A stretch of 64,000 bases of DNA from Swingsia samuiensis. GTDB lineage: Bacteria > Pseudomonadota > Alphaproteobacteria > Acetobacterales > Acetobacteraceae. The DNA lies in assembly GCF_006542355.1 (NCBI RefSeq), contig NZ_CP038141.1:1866001-1930000 (forward strand). The letters run 5' to 3'. A model generated the notes under the pieces. It saw nothing but the letters and a program-made list of their open reading frames with translations, was not told the DNA's origin and did not search any database. A program made the translations under genes and the position numbers. Below, piece after piece: positions 28,101-36,923 of the stretch. Each line of letters opens with the position of its first letter. The first letter of the stretch is position 1.

Positions 28101-29254
28101 CATTCTCACAATATGCTCAAGGAGTGTATCTGACATCGATTAACGGAAATATTTCAGCCCATGGTGACAGCATAACTCTTGATCATATTTTAGCGCATGC
28201 AGGATCAGGCGATATAGCTTTAGACGGATATGTTGGTGTATTTCGCCCAGGTTTGCCCATGGATATTAAGGTTATATCCAAACAGGCACGCGTTCTGTCC
28301 AGTGATTTGATTACGGCTCTTATAGATACAGACCTGCATATTCATGGTCAGGCAACCACTCGTCTAGATGTTGACGGGAAAGTTGTTTTGCCAAGGGTTA
28401 TGATTAATATTCCAAACTCAATGCCTGCGTCTGTTCCTCAGTTGGATGTTGTGCGTCCCGGACAAAGTGCTCCTGTTTCGAATGGGACAAATCTGGTTAT
28501 TGGCTTGGGTTTAGATGTGATTTCCCCCGGACAGTTCTTCGTTCAAGGGCACGGTCTGGATGTTATTATGGGGGGAACATTGCATGTGAAGGGAACAAGC
28601 CAAGCACCAATTATGACCGGTGGATTTGAAATGAGAAGGGGTAATTTTAATCTGGCGGGCATTAACCTGAACTTCACACATGGAATAGTGTCTTTTAACG
28701 GAGCAGGGGTAAATCATCGGCTTGATCCAACTTTGGATTTTAGAGCTGATCGGAATGGCAAAGGCGGCTTGGCCAGTTTGTTGGTGCATGGGTATGCCAG
28801 CGCGCCTAAAATTGATTTTACGTCTGTTCCAAGCTTGCCCCGTGATGAAATTTTGTCCCTCTTGTTATTTGGGACAGATTCTCATTCACTATCTACGACA
28901 CAGCTTGCGGAACTGGGGGTGGCTGTGGCTCAGCTCGCTGGAGGCTCAACGTTTGATCCATTGGGAAAAGTACGGAACGTTTTAGGGTTAGATCGTTTGG
29001 CCGTTGGTGGTGGCAGTGGGGTGAATAAGGGGGGAAGCAGCATTGAAGCCGGAAAATACGTTATGAAAGGCGTATATGTAGGGGCAAAACAAGCTATGTC
29101 TGGAACCGGAACGCAAGCCCAGGTTCAAATTGATTTAACGCAACGACTAAAGTTAAAAACAACGGTGGGGACAGGGGGGCAAGTGAATGGCTTTACCACG
29201 CCAGAAAATGACCCGGGCTCAAGTGTGGGCCTCTCCTATGGATTTGATTATTAG
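25112..29254 (+). CDS. tamB: TamB-like translocation and assembly protein
   Basis: This 1380-residue protein belongs to the AsmA-like TamB family, thought to form a long lipid-carrying beta groove between inner and outer membrane. It has one N-terminal membrane anchor (about residues 4-33), a long beta-rich repetitive middle with many short hydrophobic strands and Gly/Asp turns, and the conserved C-terminal DUF490 domain (from about residue 1040: GQIGLHNVAF to SSVGLSYGFDY). The ATG at 25112 overlaps the tamA stop as TAATG; the frame open to 25076 lies inside tamA. Its stop overlaps the convergent TPR gene by four bases. Confidence 0.94.
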   Translation: MHIVKKILRILAIIIAVLLGVLGLAIGVVLIGINVGAGQRYIEEKIDPWTGGMVQISGLSGTLPQNLGLDTLKIKDAKGVWLEIDHLHLKWSPLALIGMDAKIHTLSADRLVFSRLPFSSPEPQAPTSSAPSGPTKLKIKVDLTHLHIGRLEIGDALIGQSAAFTADGNANISSIAPFIDGVTLKNLPKMKIDLHIKRLDADGDLNLSAATPSQQVHLALDYHEGINGFVSSLGKLPQLDPIDLHLAMQGPWTGAVTEFGLHSGAIQSHLNGTINLVSNKADLHVTAHAPTMTLQPGIGWNDISLETDLHGPFIAPVGTGSLNIDSLAINDILVGHLHTSFQGSAGKKAEDTVASLQTVIDGLRIPGSAPTLLAAAPIKVNVISYPLRDTQPVEAVLDHPLVHLGAQVNVKPAAHGHVTLELPNVKPLAALGKTDLQGKVALKADFALPAKAQDDLTLTTTGKIAITGGQEQAVHLIGKEGTLSLDLKKSANNIITVKRLALDGKALHVLMSTIVDLAHQNRMQTIASVALPDLSQVAPMLCGNINLDAQANGPTDDLAVKTDIKGEFGTKDVPKGPLALNADFQHLPSAPQGTLKVQGVLDRRPLILATRVEKDLKGVMHVQLDQLSWNSLLGKGALRLPVGAKVPLGDLDLKISNLADFQKFVGQPVKGRLALAIHTTEVPSAPPVVALGLDGSLGTQQVTISSLNLKGKVTNPLDNPTPDLSVAVAGIRTQDISGQAKATVKGPQSAMAITLQGAFQNVMGSPANIDTALLLDLLKKTVRIDRLAALAKEESIRLGAPAKVSFGDIMGVDRLRLTVAPRGVAPATFDIGGTLKPRLALNATIDHVTPAIAKPFSPELDALGVISAQANLTGTLNNPSGKVSLVGRGLRMRRGVAASLPAAEILANVGLAGQTARVDTTLKAGSKIALAVRGVAPLSKDGNIALDTTGHVDLSVANSVLGANGMETRGHIALNMHVGGSAAQPRATGQIGLHNVAFSQYAQGVYLTSINGNISAHGDSITLDHILAHAGSGDIALDGYVGVFRPGLPMDIKVISKQARVLSSDLITALIDTDLHIHGQATTRLDVDGKVVLPRVMINIPNSMPASVPQLDVVRPGQSAPVSNGTNLVIGLGLDVISPGQFFVQGHGLDVIMGGTLHVKGTSQAPIMTGGFEMRRGNFNLAGINLNFTHGIVSFNGAGVNHRLDPTLDFRADRNGKGGLASLLVHGYASAPKIDFTSVPSLPRDEILSLLLFGTDSHSLSTTQLAELGVAVAQLAGGSTFDPLGKVRNVLGLDRLAVGGGSGVNKGGSSIEAGKYVMKGVYVGAKQAMSGTGTQAQVQIDLTQRLKLKTTVGTGGQVNGFTTPENDPGSSVGLSYGFDY

Positions 29255-30837
29255 TGTTGTGCAGCTGCTTCTTGGAGAAGGTCTTTCACTTGAGAGATGA
29301 CGTCTGACCAATCCCTAAAGTGAGTTTGCCTAACGATACGCATGAAAGGATACCAAGGGCTGTCCTCACGGCCTTGCTGCCAGCGCCAACAATTATTGAA
29401 TCGATCCATCATGATGACAGGTTTTCCAAGACCGCCAGCGAGGTGCACCATGGAAGTGTCAACGGAAACGATAATGTCTAAACACGAGACCAAAGCCGCT
29501 GTGTCATCCATATCAAGGCATTGCGGCATATAGTCTATGAGGGGGCTTGGGAAATCTGATATCTGAGAAGCGGGCTCATCTTTTTGTAAAGAGTAAAAAG
29601 TTATTCCTTTAAGCTTTGCTAAAGGGGCGAGCAATGCAAGTGGCATCGATCGTTGGCGGTCGAGCATATAAGCGTTCGTGTGTTCTGGGCGTGCTCCACC
29701 CGCCCATACAAGCCCAACACGAAGTTGACGATCGGGGCGTAATATTTTCTTCCACTGAGCAACTTTATCTGGAGAAGGGATTAAGTAAGGAACGGGTACG
29801 CCCATAGGAGTTTGTGTTGCCGAAAACACTCTGGGAAGGCTAATGAAAGGGCAGTGGTAATCATACTCTGGTGTTTCTCCGCCATGTTGAACGACGGACA
29901 CTCCTTCCATCCGTTGGCATAAATCAGCGAGCGTTGATGTTCCCCAAATATGTACGATTGCGCCTGTTCTTCCAAGAAGAGGAATATAGCGAAGGTACAT
30001 AAGAGTATCCCCCAGTCCTTCTTCTTGAGTAACAAGTACACGTTTGCCTTTTAAATTAAGGTTAGGAGTTATGTTGGGAAGGAGAGTTGCTTTGGGTAGG
30101 CTGGTATGACCAGGGACACCGAAACGCCATTCATGCTCTGTCCATCCTTGAGCCATTCTACCGCTTTTCAGCATAGTGATGGAGTGGTTTAGCCTAAGAA
30201 CGGGCTCATGGGGCGCTAAGGGGATTGTTTCTCTATAAACGTTTGCAGCCTCTTCTAAGCGGCCAATGTTATTGAGTATGCAGGCCATATTGCAACCAGG
30301 CCCCCATTCTTCTGGAGAAGCCGTGCGAAGATATTGCATGATTGATAAAGCCTCATCGAACCGTCCTGCTTCAGATAAGACCATGGCTAGAAAATTAAGT
30401 GTTTCTAGATTGTTGGGGCGAATGCCTAAGCTTTTTTTAAGTGCTATCTCTGCTTCTTGAAAGCGTCCCAAATGCATTAAAACCAGTCCTTGAGCGTCAA
30501 GTAAGCGAGGGTCTCTAGGGGTTAGTTTTTGCGCTTCTGATAGGACATGCAGGATATCTGGCCGACGACGCTGCAGGACGGCTTCGTCAATGAAGGTAGT
30601 AATGGCATGTCCGCCAACAGGAGGGCTGGCATTGTTAAGTTCTTGAGCTGTATCTGAGTATTGATTTAATTGAAAAAAGGCACGGCTGCGCATTAAATGT
30701 ACAGCAGGAGAGTTCTTGAAATTTTTAAGGGTTTCAAGTGCTTGTGAGGCGTTACCCTGTTTGATGAGGGTTTGAATTTTATTTAATTCGTGGTCTGTTG
30801 GGGTGGATAAAGGCTCAGTATTGTGGTGAGCTAACAT
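29251..30837 (-). CDS. TPR protein with C-terminal glycosyltransferase-like domain
   Basis: The 528-residue protein begins with roughly eight tetratricopeptide-like helix pairs (about residues 15-250, for example LDAQGLVLMHLGRFQEAE and NFLAMVLSEAGRFDEALS). It continues with a GT-B-like domain (about residues 270-520) with GKRVLVTQEEGLGDTLMY, RVGLVWAGG and VSVDTSMVHLAGGLGKPVI, followed by WYPFMRIVRQ. The last blocks resemble the nucleotide-sugar site of GT9/GT41-type proteins. A role in glycosylation of envelope or protein is possible; no acceptor can be named. No signal peptide is seen, so it is cytoplasmic. It is convergent with tamB. Confidence 0.8.
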   Translation of the reverse strand: MLAHHNTEPLSTPTDHELNKIQTLIKQGNASQALETLKNFKNSPAVHLMRSRAFFQLNQYSDTAQELNNASPPVGGHAITTFIDEAVLQRRRPDILHVLSEAQKLTPRDPRLLDAQGLVLMHLGRFQEAEIALKKSLGIRPNNLETLNFLAMVLSEAGRFDEALSIMQYLRTASPEEWGPGCNMACILNNIGRLEEAANVYRETIPLAPHEPVLRLNHSITMLKSGRMAQGWTEHEWRFGVPGHTSLPKATLLPNITPNLNLKGKRVLVTQEEGLGDTLMYLRYIPLLGRTGAIVHIWGTSTLADLCQRMEGVSVVQHGGETPEYDYHCPFISLPRVFSATQTPMGVPVPYLIPSPDKVAQWKKILRPDRQLRVGLVWAGGARPEHTNAYMLDRQRSMPLALLAPLAKLKGITFYSLQKDEPASQISDFPSPLIDYMPQCLDMDDTAALVSCLDIIVSVDTSMVHLAGGLGKPVIMMDRFNNCWRWQQGREDSPWYPFMRIVRQTHFRDWSDVISQVKDLLQEAAAQH

Positions 30838-30905
30838 GAAAGCCTCTTTTTTGACCGCGTGTAAAATGTAAGCTTGATTTTAATAGATATTAAGAAATGG
30901 AATAT

Positions 30906-30948
30906 TAAAAAACTTCACTCCCCCTTATTATTTGTAAAGGGGAGTGAA
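30906..30948 (-). terminator. Rho-independent terminator after the SDR gene
   Basis: TTCACTCCCC (30914-30923) pairs with GGGGAGTGAA (30939-30948). On the minus strand the stem is followed by a run of six T residues. It lies 30 bases beyond the SDR stop and before the start of the TPR gene. Confidence 0.8.
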
Positions 30949-30976
30949 TTTAAAACTGAAAAATAGATCTTAGACC

Positions 30977-31777
30977 TTACGAAGACCAGTTCTTTTCAAA
31001 GTCAGCATAAAGAGTTAGCCCACCGTCAACAAATAAGGTCTGTCCGGTAATATAGGTGCTGTCTTTTGCTGTTAAAAAAGCCACTGTATCAGCGATTTCA
31101 CGGCTTTCACCTGGGCGTTTCATTGGAATGTGGCTCGCTACATTCTTGTATTGCTCAGGGTCATTGATCCAAGACATATTAATTGGCGTAACAATCGCTC
31201 CAGGAGCAACTGCGTTTACGCGAATGCCTCGGCTCGCATATTCTAGAGCTAGTGTGCGAACAATATTGCCTACAGCGCCTTTGGAGGCAGAGTAGCCAAG
31301 GTAGTGAGGTTTAGGAATAATTTGATGGACTGATGAGTTAACGACAATCGCAGCTTCCATCTTGTTTTCCAGCCAGTATTTAATGGCTTCACGACATGGC
31401 AGCATAACGCCTGTAACGTTAACAGATAAAACACCTTCAAAGTCTTCTGTTTTAATTTCTTCTGAAGGAGAGGGGATTTGATACCCTGCATTGCAGACAA
31501 GAATATCCAAGCCACCCATGCCATCAATGCTTTTTTGCATTAAGCGACGGACATCGTCTTCTTTAGAGATATCACCCGCTGCGATAACGTGTTCACCACC
31601 ATCGACTTTTGGGAGTTTATCACGAACGGCAATCAGTTTCTTCTCATCACGTCCGTTTAAAGCAACTTGTGCGCCTTCTTCTGCATAAAGAAGAGCAATT
31701 GCTTCACCGATACCTTGAGAAGCTCCCGTAACGAGAACTTTTTTGCCAGCAAAACGGTTTTTATAAGGAGTAGTCAT
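30977..31777 (-). CDS. Short-chain dehydrogenase/reductase, glucose 1-dehydrogenase-like
   Basis: The 266-residue protein is a classical SDR: NAD(P)-binding TGASQGIGEA, CNAGYQ, catalytic Ser in NSSVHQ, Tyr and Lys in YSASK, and PGAIVTP after the active site. The Arg in ALNGRDEKK after the second strand suggests NADP preference. The C-terminal extension with GQTLFVDGGLTLYADF is like glucose 1-dehydrogenases, and cytosolic NADP-dependent sugar dehydrogenases are common in acetic acid bacteria; the substrate is inference. AAGGAG lies eight bases before the ATG. It is preceded by carD but separated by 130 bases. Confidence 0.88.
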   Translation of the reverse strand: MTTPYKNRFAGKKVLVTGASQGIGEAIALLYAEEGAQVALNGRDEKKLIAVRDKLPKVDGGEHVIAAGDISKEDDVRRLMQKSIDGMGGLDILVCNAGYQIPSPSEEIKTEDFEGVLSVNVTGVMLPCREAIKYWLENKMEAAIVVNSSVHQIIPKPHYLGYSASKGAVGNIVRTLALEYASRGIRVNAVAPGAIVTPINMSWINDPEQYKNVASHIPMKRPGESREIADTVAFLTAKDSTYITGQTLFVDGGLTLYADFEKNWSS

Positions 31778-31859
31778 AGAGTTTTCTCCTTCACTAGAAA
31801 GTTACAGATCAACTAAATAAGCCAATACAGTGTGAACTGTATAGCCTCTCGTAGGAAAT

Positions 31860-31902
31860 AATATCCATGATTTATTATTAAATTAAGGTAACCATGGATA
31901 TT
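31860..31902. repeat. Inverted repeat downstream of carD
   Basis: AATATCCATG (31860-31869) pairs perfectly with CATGGATATT (31893-31902) over a 23-base AT-rich spacer. It lies just past the carD stop. No T run follows on the minus strand, so its role as terminator is unsure. Confidence 0.4.
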
Positions 31903-31910
31903 AATGGAAC

Positions 31911-32498
31911 TTAAGCAGCTTTCATTGCTTCTGTTAGTTTTTGCAATACTTCGTTTGGATCAGTATTTTCTAAAACAGCAACTTCTGCAACAAAACGTTC
32001 TTGAGCCGCTTCAAAGAGTTTCCTTTCTGAGAAGCTTCCGTCTAAACTGTCAACGTTTCTACGGAGATCACGTAAAACTTCAGCAATCTGAATAAGGTCA
32101 CCAGAGTTGATTTTCTCTTGATAAGCGATCGCACGACGAGCCCACATGCCTTTACTGACATGAGGCTTTCCTTTGATAACGGTCATGGCTTTGTCAACAA
32201 TTTCCCGCGTGACAATTTTGCGCAGTCCAGCCTTGCGTGCTTTTGCAAGTGGGATACGCAATGTCATTTGATTGCCAGGGAAAGAAATTTGTACCATTTC
32301 GATCATGGTATCTGCGACTTCAACCATACCGATCTTATCAACACGGCCCACTCCATGAGCGGCATAGACAATTGAGTCTCCCTCACGGAATGGGTCTGAA
32401 GCTTGTTCTGGATCATTTTGACGGGCGGTATTTTTGGCTGCTTTACGCGCCATTTCATCAGTCATACCGCCCCGGGGAGGAGTCTTAAAGGTGTTCAT
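31911..32498 (-). CDS. carD: CarD family transcription regulator
   Basis: CarD/CdnL proteins bind the RNA polymerase beta subunit and stabilise open promoter complexes, often at rRNA promoters. The 195-residue protein has an N-terminal Tudor-like RNAP-interaction domain (about 37-95, with GDSIVYAAHGVGRVDKI) and a helical DNA-binding C-terminus (about 100-195, with GMWARRAIAYQEKINSGDL, IAEVLRDL and ERKLFEAAQ). The basic N-terminal 35 residues are a low-complexity tail. The gene is monocistronic as far as spacing shows. Confidence 0.94.
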   Translation of the reverse strand: MNTFKTPPRGGMTDEMARKAAKNTARQNDPEQASDPFREGDSIVYAAHGVGRVDKIGMVEVADTMIEMVQISFPGNQMTLRIPLAKARKAGLRKIVTREIVDKAMTVIKGKPHVSKGMWARRAIAYQEKINSGDLIQIAEVLRDLRRNVDSLDGSFSERKLFEAAQERFVAEVAVLENTDPNEVLQKLTEAMKAA

Positions 32499-32546
32499 GT
32501 ACAGTATAGTAACATAAAAACCTTATCCTGTCCTGCTTTTATAATA

Positions 32547-33425
32547 TTACGGTTGAACCCCTTTGGTCGGTTGAATAGCTGGGGGTGGCTCTATTCCAAT
32601 CGGTTGAAGGAGATCGCGTTCGATCGTCCGTGCGATTGTTTTCATGGGAAGGGCATGCGGGCCGGGCTTGAAGGGTTCTTGAAGGTTGCGTCCACTCCGA
32701 TCGAGTGTTTGAAAAAGAAGACCAATAACACTTGACCCAAGAGGAGTAATCCATCCAAGGGTTTGAACAGCTGAAAGAGGAAGTAAAATACAGAACAGAT
32801 GGGTCGTGATTTCTGGTAAAATAGAATATTGTACTGGTAATGGTGTATTTTTAATACGTTCCAAGCCACCTTGTGCATTGGCAATATCAGATAAAATACG
32901 ATCAACCGTTCCGTGAACGGCACCATCAATATTTTTTTCTTTTACTTCGCGGCTTACAGCAAGACCAATTTCATAGAGAAGGGCATTCGCTGGATTAGAG
33001 AAAGAATAAATTTTCTTTTGTAGGTCCTGCGATAATAAATGATTGAGGCTATCGGCTTGGAGAGGTTCGCCGCGCAGGGCTGCTCTTAGAACATGAGGGT
33101 ATGCCGCCATTGATTGGACGATCGTGGGGGCTCCATCAAGAAGGGATGCGGCTTCTCGACCAAAAGAGCGGCAATTATTTGTGATGGCCCCCCATAGAGT
33201 GCGCCCCTCCCACCAACGAGCATAGGCTGCATTGTTGCGCATACCTAAGAAAAGCGCCAAGGCAGACCCCATCAGAGAAATAGGTAAAGCTGGCTGCTCC
33301 ATCCATACTTGATGGTAAACTTGGAAAAGGACGACAACAAACACATCCCACAACGCTAGGATAATGAGAGGAGGAGCAGATTCCTGCAACAGAATGGCTA
33401 AGCCATGTTTGCGTTGAACGATCAA
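32547..33425 (-). CDS. Bestrophin-family channel protein
   Basis: The 292-residue membrane protein has the bacterial bestrophin (UPF0187) pattern: an N-terminal membrane pair, GMRNNAAYARWWEGRTLWGAITNNCRS with conserved aromatics and Arg, and a later hydrophobic pair (SILPEITTHLFCILLPLSAVQTLGWITPLGSSVIGLLFQ) ending in NLQEPF. Bacterial homologues form pentameric ion channels. No ligand or regulator can be read. The Pro-rich C-terminal tail (GIEPPPAIQPTK) is cytosolic. The gene is divergent from the class III alcohol dehydrogenase gene. Confidence 0.9.
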   Translation of the reverse strand: MIVQRKHGLAILLQESAPPLIILALWDVFVVVLFQVYHQVWMEQPALPISLMGSALALFLGMRNNAAYARWWEGRTLWGAITNNCRSFGREAASLLDGAPTIVQSMAAYPHVLRAALRGEPLQADSLNHLLSQDLQKKIYSFSNPANALLYEIGLAVSREVKEKNIDGAVHGTVDRILSDIANAQGGLERIKNTPLPVQYSILPEITTHLFCILLPLSAVQTLGWITPLGSSVIGLLFQTLDRSGRNLQEPFKPGPHALPMKTIARTIERDLLQPIGIEPPPAIQPTKGVQP

Positions 33426-33548
33426 ATTTGTAGTTCCTAAGGGTTAGAAGTTTAGAGGTTATGAGGTGAGATTTTTTTTACATATTACACCGTGATCGGC
33501 TATGTGTATGGATAAGAAGTTTTTATTACAGCTTGTAGGGTGAAGACG

Positions 33549-34664
33549 ATGGATGTGATAGCAGCGCTTGCTATAGAATCAGGTAAACCATTGATTGTAG
33601 ATAAAGTTCAACTCGAAGGGCCTAAAGCAGGGGAAGTTCTTGTTGAAATCAAAGCAACAGGCTTATGCCATACAGATAAATATACGTTATCTGGCAAAGA
33701 TCCTGAAGGGTTGTTCCCAGCTATTTTGGGCCACGAAGGTGCAGGAATTGTGCGTGAGGTTGGGGCTGGTGTAAAGCATTTACGCCCTGGGGATCATGTT
33801 ATTCCACTATATACGCCTGAATGTCGTGAATGCCCATCCTGCTTGTCGCGCAAAACCAATCTGTGCACCTCTATTCGGGCGACGCAGGGTAAAGGTCTTA
33901 TGCCGGATGGAACGTCTCGTTTTTCCTATAAAGGGCAGCCAGTTCATCACTATATGGGATGTTCCACATTTGCGAACTTCACCGTTTTGCCAGAAATTGC
34001 TTTGGCAAAAATTCGTCCCGATGCTCCGTTTGATAAGGTTTGTTATATTGGCTGCGGCGTAACAACAGGCATTGGTGCCGTTTTATTTACGGCTAAAGTT
34101 GAAGCAGGTTCAACCGTTGCTGTTTTTGGACTTGGTGGCATTGGATTAAATGTCATTCAAGGGGCGAAGATGGTAGGCGCTAACCGTATTATCGGGATAG
34201 ACCTTAATCCAGAGCGTGCAGAAATTGCCCGTAGTTTTGGCATGACGGATTTTGTTAATCCAAAAGACTTAGGACCTAATGGAGATCTTGTCGGTCATTT
34301 GATTGAGATGACTGGTGGTGGTGCAGACTATACTTTTGAATGTGTGGGTAATGTGACGTTAATGCGCCAAGCCCTTGAAAGCGCACATCGCGGTTGGGGT
34401 GTATCGTGTGTTATCGGCGTTGCCGGTGCCGGACAGGAAATTAGTACACGTCCATTTCAATTGGTGACAGGGCGCCGTTGGATAGGTTCAGCTTTCGGTG
34501 GGGCACGTGGTCGAACGGATGTGCCAAAAATTGTGGATTGGTATATGGAAGGCCGCGTAAATATTGATGCGTTGATTACACATAAATTACCTTTGTCAGA
34601 AATCAATTATGGTTTTGAGCTGATGGAGAAGGGTGAAAGCATTCGTACGGTTGTGGAGTTTTAA
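33549..34664 (+). CDS. S-(hydroxymethyl)glutathione dehydrogenase (class III ADH)
   Basis: This glutathione-dependent formaldehyde dehydrogenase oxidises S-hydroxymethylglutathione to S-formylglutathione. The catalytic zinc ligands are Cys40, His62/Glu63 and Cys169; the structural zinc has Cys92, Cys95, Cys98 and Cys106. GLGGIGLN is the NAD-binding Gly motif. The ATG at 33549 is favoured by AGGG eight bases upstream over GTG at 33540. It has 371 residues, the typical length. The next gene, S-formylglutathione hydrolase, starts two bases after the stop, completing the detoxification pathway. Confidence 0.96.
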   Translation: MDVIAALAIESGKPLIVDKVQLEGPKAGEVLVEIKATGLCHTDKYTLSGKDPEGLFPAILGHEGAGIVREVGAGVKHLRPGDHVIPLYTPECRECPSCLSRKTNLCTSIRATQGKGLMPDGTSRFSYKGQPVHHYMGCSTFANFTVLPEIALAKIRPDAPFDKVCYIGCGVTTGIGAVLFTAKVEAGSTVAVFGLGGIGLNVIQGAKMVGANRIIGIDLNPERAEIARSFGMTDFVNPKDLGPNGDLVGHLIEMTGGGADYTFECVGNVTLMRQALESAHRGWGVSCVIGVAGAGQEISTRPFQLVTGRRWIGSAFGGARGRTDVPKIVDWYMEGRVNIDALITHKLPLSEINYGFELMEKGESIRTVVEF

Positions 34665-34665
34665 A

Positions 34666-35511
34666 ATGACAGTCACAACATTAAGCGAACATGCTTGTTT
34701 TGATGGTGTCGTACGGTTTTTGGAGCATCAATCGTCGGAACTTGGGGTGGGTGCAAAATTGGGTGTTTTTCTCCCGCAAGAGGCTTTGTCAGGGAAAGTC
34801 GTTCCGGTCATTCATGTGCTTGCAGGGTTAACGGCAAATTACGAAACCTTCCTAATAAAATCGAACATTATCCGCTTTGCAGCTCAGCATGGTATTGGGG
34901 TCGTTGCCCCTGATACTTCCCCTCGAAATACGGGAATTGAGGGGGAAGATAAGGATTACGATTTGGGGAGCGGTGCTGGATTTTACGTGGATGCAACAGC
35001 AGAACCATGGTCCAAGCATTATCGTATGGAGAGCTATGTTGGAAAAGAGCTACCTCTTTTAACGGAGAGCCTTTTTCCTTTTGACGCAACGCGGCGGGGT
35101 ATCATTGGGCATTCTATGGGTGGAATGGGCGCGCTTATTCAAGCTTTGCGCTACCCAGAGCGTTGGAAAACGGTCTCGGTTTTTGCGCCTATATGCGCTC
35201 CAAGCCGTATTCCATGGGGTAAAAAAGCTTTTGATGCTTATTTTGGAGGGGATCTACAAAAATGGGAAGAATATGACCCCACGATTTTATTGGAAAATGG
35301 GTATAAGCCCCCTTCGACAATCTTATTGGATCAGGGGTTGAAAGATCAATATTTAGCGGACTTAAAGCCGGATGCGTTAGTCGCCGCTGCCCAACAGACA
35401 GGGCAGCGTTTGCAGGTTCGTACACATGAGGCATATGATCATGGCTATTGGTTTATCCAAAGCTTTATTCATGACCATATTGAGCATCATGTAAAAGGTT
35501 TAAAAGGATAA
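34666..35511 (+). CDS. fghA: S-formylglutathione hydrolase
   Basis: This serine hydrolase splits S-formylglutathione to formate and glutathione. Ser150 lies in the nucleophile elbow GHSMGGMGA, His259 in AYDHGYW, and the acid lies in the DQGLKDQYL segment. The long LAGLTANYETFLIKS oxyanion region is typical for esterase D-type enzymes. The ATG at 34666 follows the dehydrogenase stop by one base; the longer frame lies in the upstream gene. The length of 281 residues is standard. It is convergent with hisI, and I see no clear terminator in the five-base gap. Confidence 0.96.
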   Translation: MTVTTLSEHACFDGVVRFLEHQSSELGVGAKLGVFLPQEALSGKVVPVIHVLAGLTANYETFLIKSNIIRFAAQHGIGVVAPDTSPRNTGIEGEDKDYDLGSGAGFYVDATAEPWSKHYRMESYVGKELPLLTESLFPFDATRRGIIGHSMGGMGALIQALRYPERWKTVSVFAPICAPSRIPWGKKAFDAYFGGDLQKWEEYDPTILLENGYKPPSTILLDQGLKDQYLADLKPDALVAAAQQTGQRLQVRTHEAYDHGYWFIQSFIHDHIEHHVKGLKG

Positions 35512-35516
35512 AATCG

Positions 35517-35930
35517 TTAAGCTTTTTTATATAGCTCTTCTGCACTGATTTCTGGTTGAGAAGTGTCTTTTAAGCCGCTTGGGGTGACGCCGTGGTAAAA
35601 GCAGCTGCGGCGTCCAGTATGGCAGGCTACTCCTTTCTGATCTACAATGAGCAGGATTGCATCCATGTCACAATCTATACGTGCCTCAAGGAGGTGCTGT
35701 TGCTGGCCGGACGTTTCTCCTTTTCGCCAAAGCGTTTGGCGACTACGAGACCAGTAACATATTCGACCTGTTGATAGCGTTTCTTTTAATGCATCTGCAT
35801 TCATCCATGCGAGCATTAAAATATCGCCATTAGGCGCTTGTGCGATAGCGCTAATTAAGCCTTTGTCATCAAATTTTGTTTGAGAAATGATGTTGTCAAT
35901 TGTGTTGGATGAAGGGGCTGTATAAGTCAT
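35517..35930 (-). CDS. hisI: Phosphoribosyl-AMP cyclohydrolase
   Basis: HisI opens the adenine ring in the third step of histidine synthesis. The 137-residue protein carries the zinc and magnesium site motifs: [16 protein letters not shown], then DCDMDAILL, then [13 protein letters not shown] with the zinc-binding cysteines. It has no fused HisE pyrophosphohydrolase domain. The ATG at 35930 overlaps the ygfZ stop as ATGA. The frame open to 35963 overlaps ygfZ more and is less likely. Confidence 0.95.
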   Translation of the reverse strand: MTYTAPSSNTIDNIISQTKFDDKGLISAIAQAPNGDILMLAWMNADALKETLSTGRICYWSRSRQTLWRKGETSGQQQHLLEARIDCDMDAILLIVDQKGVACHTGRRSCFYHGVTPSGLKDTSQPEISAEELYKKA

Positions 35931-36742
35931 GAACGCATCTCCAAGGGGAACCATTCGGGCCATAAGACGGAAACAGGTGTTTCGTTATAAGTAAGGTTTG
36001 GGGCATCCCAAGCTTCTTTGCGAAGCAGGGCAAGAGCTTGGTTTCCGCTGCGTGTGCGAATATCTCCCACTTCTTTATCTGCGATCATCAGCGTTCCTCC
36101 CGCCTCAGGGAAATGGCCTTCAGTGAGTGTAACAGGTAGGAGGCGGCGTTTGAGTAGGCCACGATAGTGTGTGCGGGCTGTTAATTCTTGTCCCATATAA
36201 CAGCCTTTAGACCAAGAAACTCCGTGCAACAGATCCATGTTAGCTTCTAAAGGAAGTGTTTTTTCACTTATGAAATCGACATAATCGGGCAAGCCTAGGT
36301 TTAGGCGATGTTTTATCCATTGTGTGGTGTTTGATGGAATGGAGGGGGATTGATCCTGAGGAAGAATTGCTCGCCAACCTGCGTTAGGTAATCGTGGGTC
36401 AGAAGCGGTTAAGATGATGTCTTTAGGAGGAGGGGCATCATGGCCAACGATAACCAGAAAGTCCGTTAATTTAATTTGAACATAAGCTCTTAAGCGGAAC
36501 CGTGATAAGTGTTTTATCAGCATCTCTGCATGAGATGAGGGGCAGTCCATAAGAATTTCAGAAGATGTACTATAAAGGAAAAACTCACTAAGCCATCGCC
36601 CTTGGGCGGTGAGGAGTGCACTCCATATACAGCGATTTTCTGTAAGGGATGTGAGGTCGTTGGTGACTAACCCTTGTAGAAAAGAGGTTCGGTCTGTGCC
36701 TGTGATGGCTAGGACGGAGCGGTCGGGGAGGAGTTCAATCAT
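35927..36742 (-). CDS. ygfZ: YgfZ/GcvT-domain folate-binding protein
   Basis: YgfZ proteins help assemble or repair iron-sulfur proteins such as MiaB, with tetrahydrofolate as cofactor. The diagnostic motif [17 protein letters not shown] with the conserved Cys is present at about residue 185, and the N-terminal LQGLVTNDL matches the family. The length of 271 residues is normal. It overlaps hisI by four bases. Confidence 0.93.
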   Translation of the reverse strand: MIELLPDRSVLAITGTDRTSFLQGLVTNDLTSLTENRCIWSALLTAQGRWLSEFFLYSTSSEILMDCPSSHAEMLIKHLSRFRLRAYVQIKLTDFLVIVGHDAPPPKDIILTASDPRLPNAGWRAILPQDQSPSIPSNTTQWIKHRLNLGLPDYVDFISEKTLPLEANMDLLHGVSWSKGCYMGQELTARTHYRGLLKRRLLPVTLTEGHFPEAGGTLMIADKEVGDIRTRSGNQALALLRKEAWDAPNLTYNETPVSVLWPEWFPLEMRS

Positions 36743-36923
36743 AAATTTCTATATTAAGTTATTTAGAACATATTTTGGACGGTAAGATGATTTATGAAAT
36801 ATATCATAGATGGGGTATTTATTAAATGAGGAGAGAGAAAATTATGCATTGCGATCGCAGGAAGAGTAGAAGATAATAAAAAAATTACTTTATATCAGCC
36901 TTAAGAAATTGTTTGGGAGTTGA

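Noticed and set aside
32403-32735. 110-codon plus-strand frame over the carD start and bestrophin end
   Set aside because: It overlaps both real genes on the opposite strand and shows no domain or ribosome binding site.
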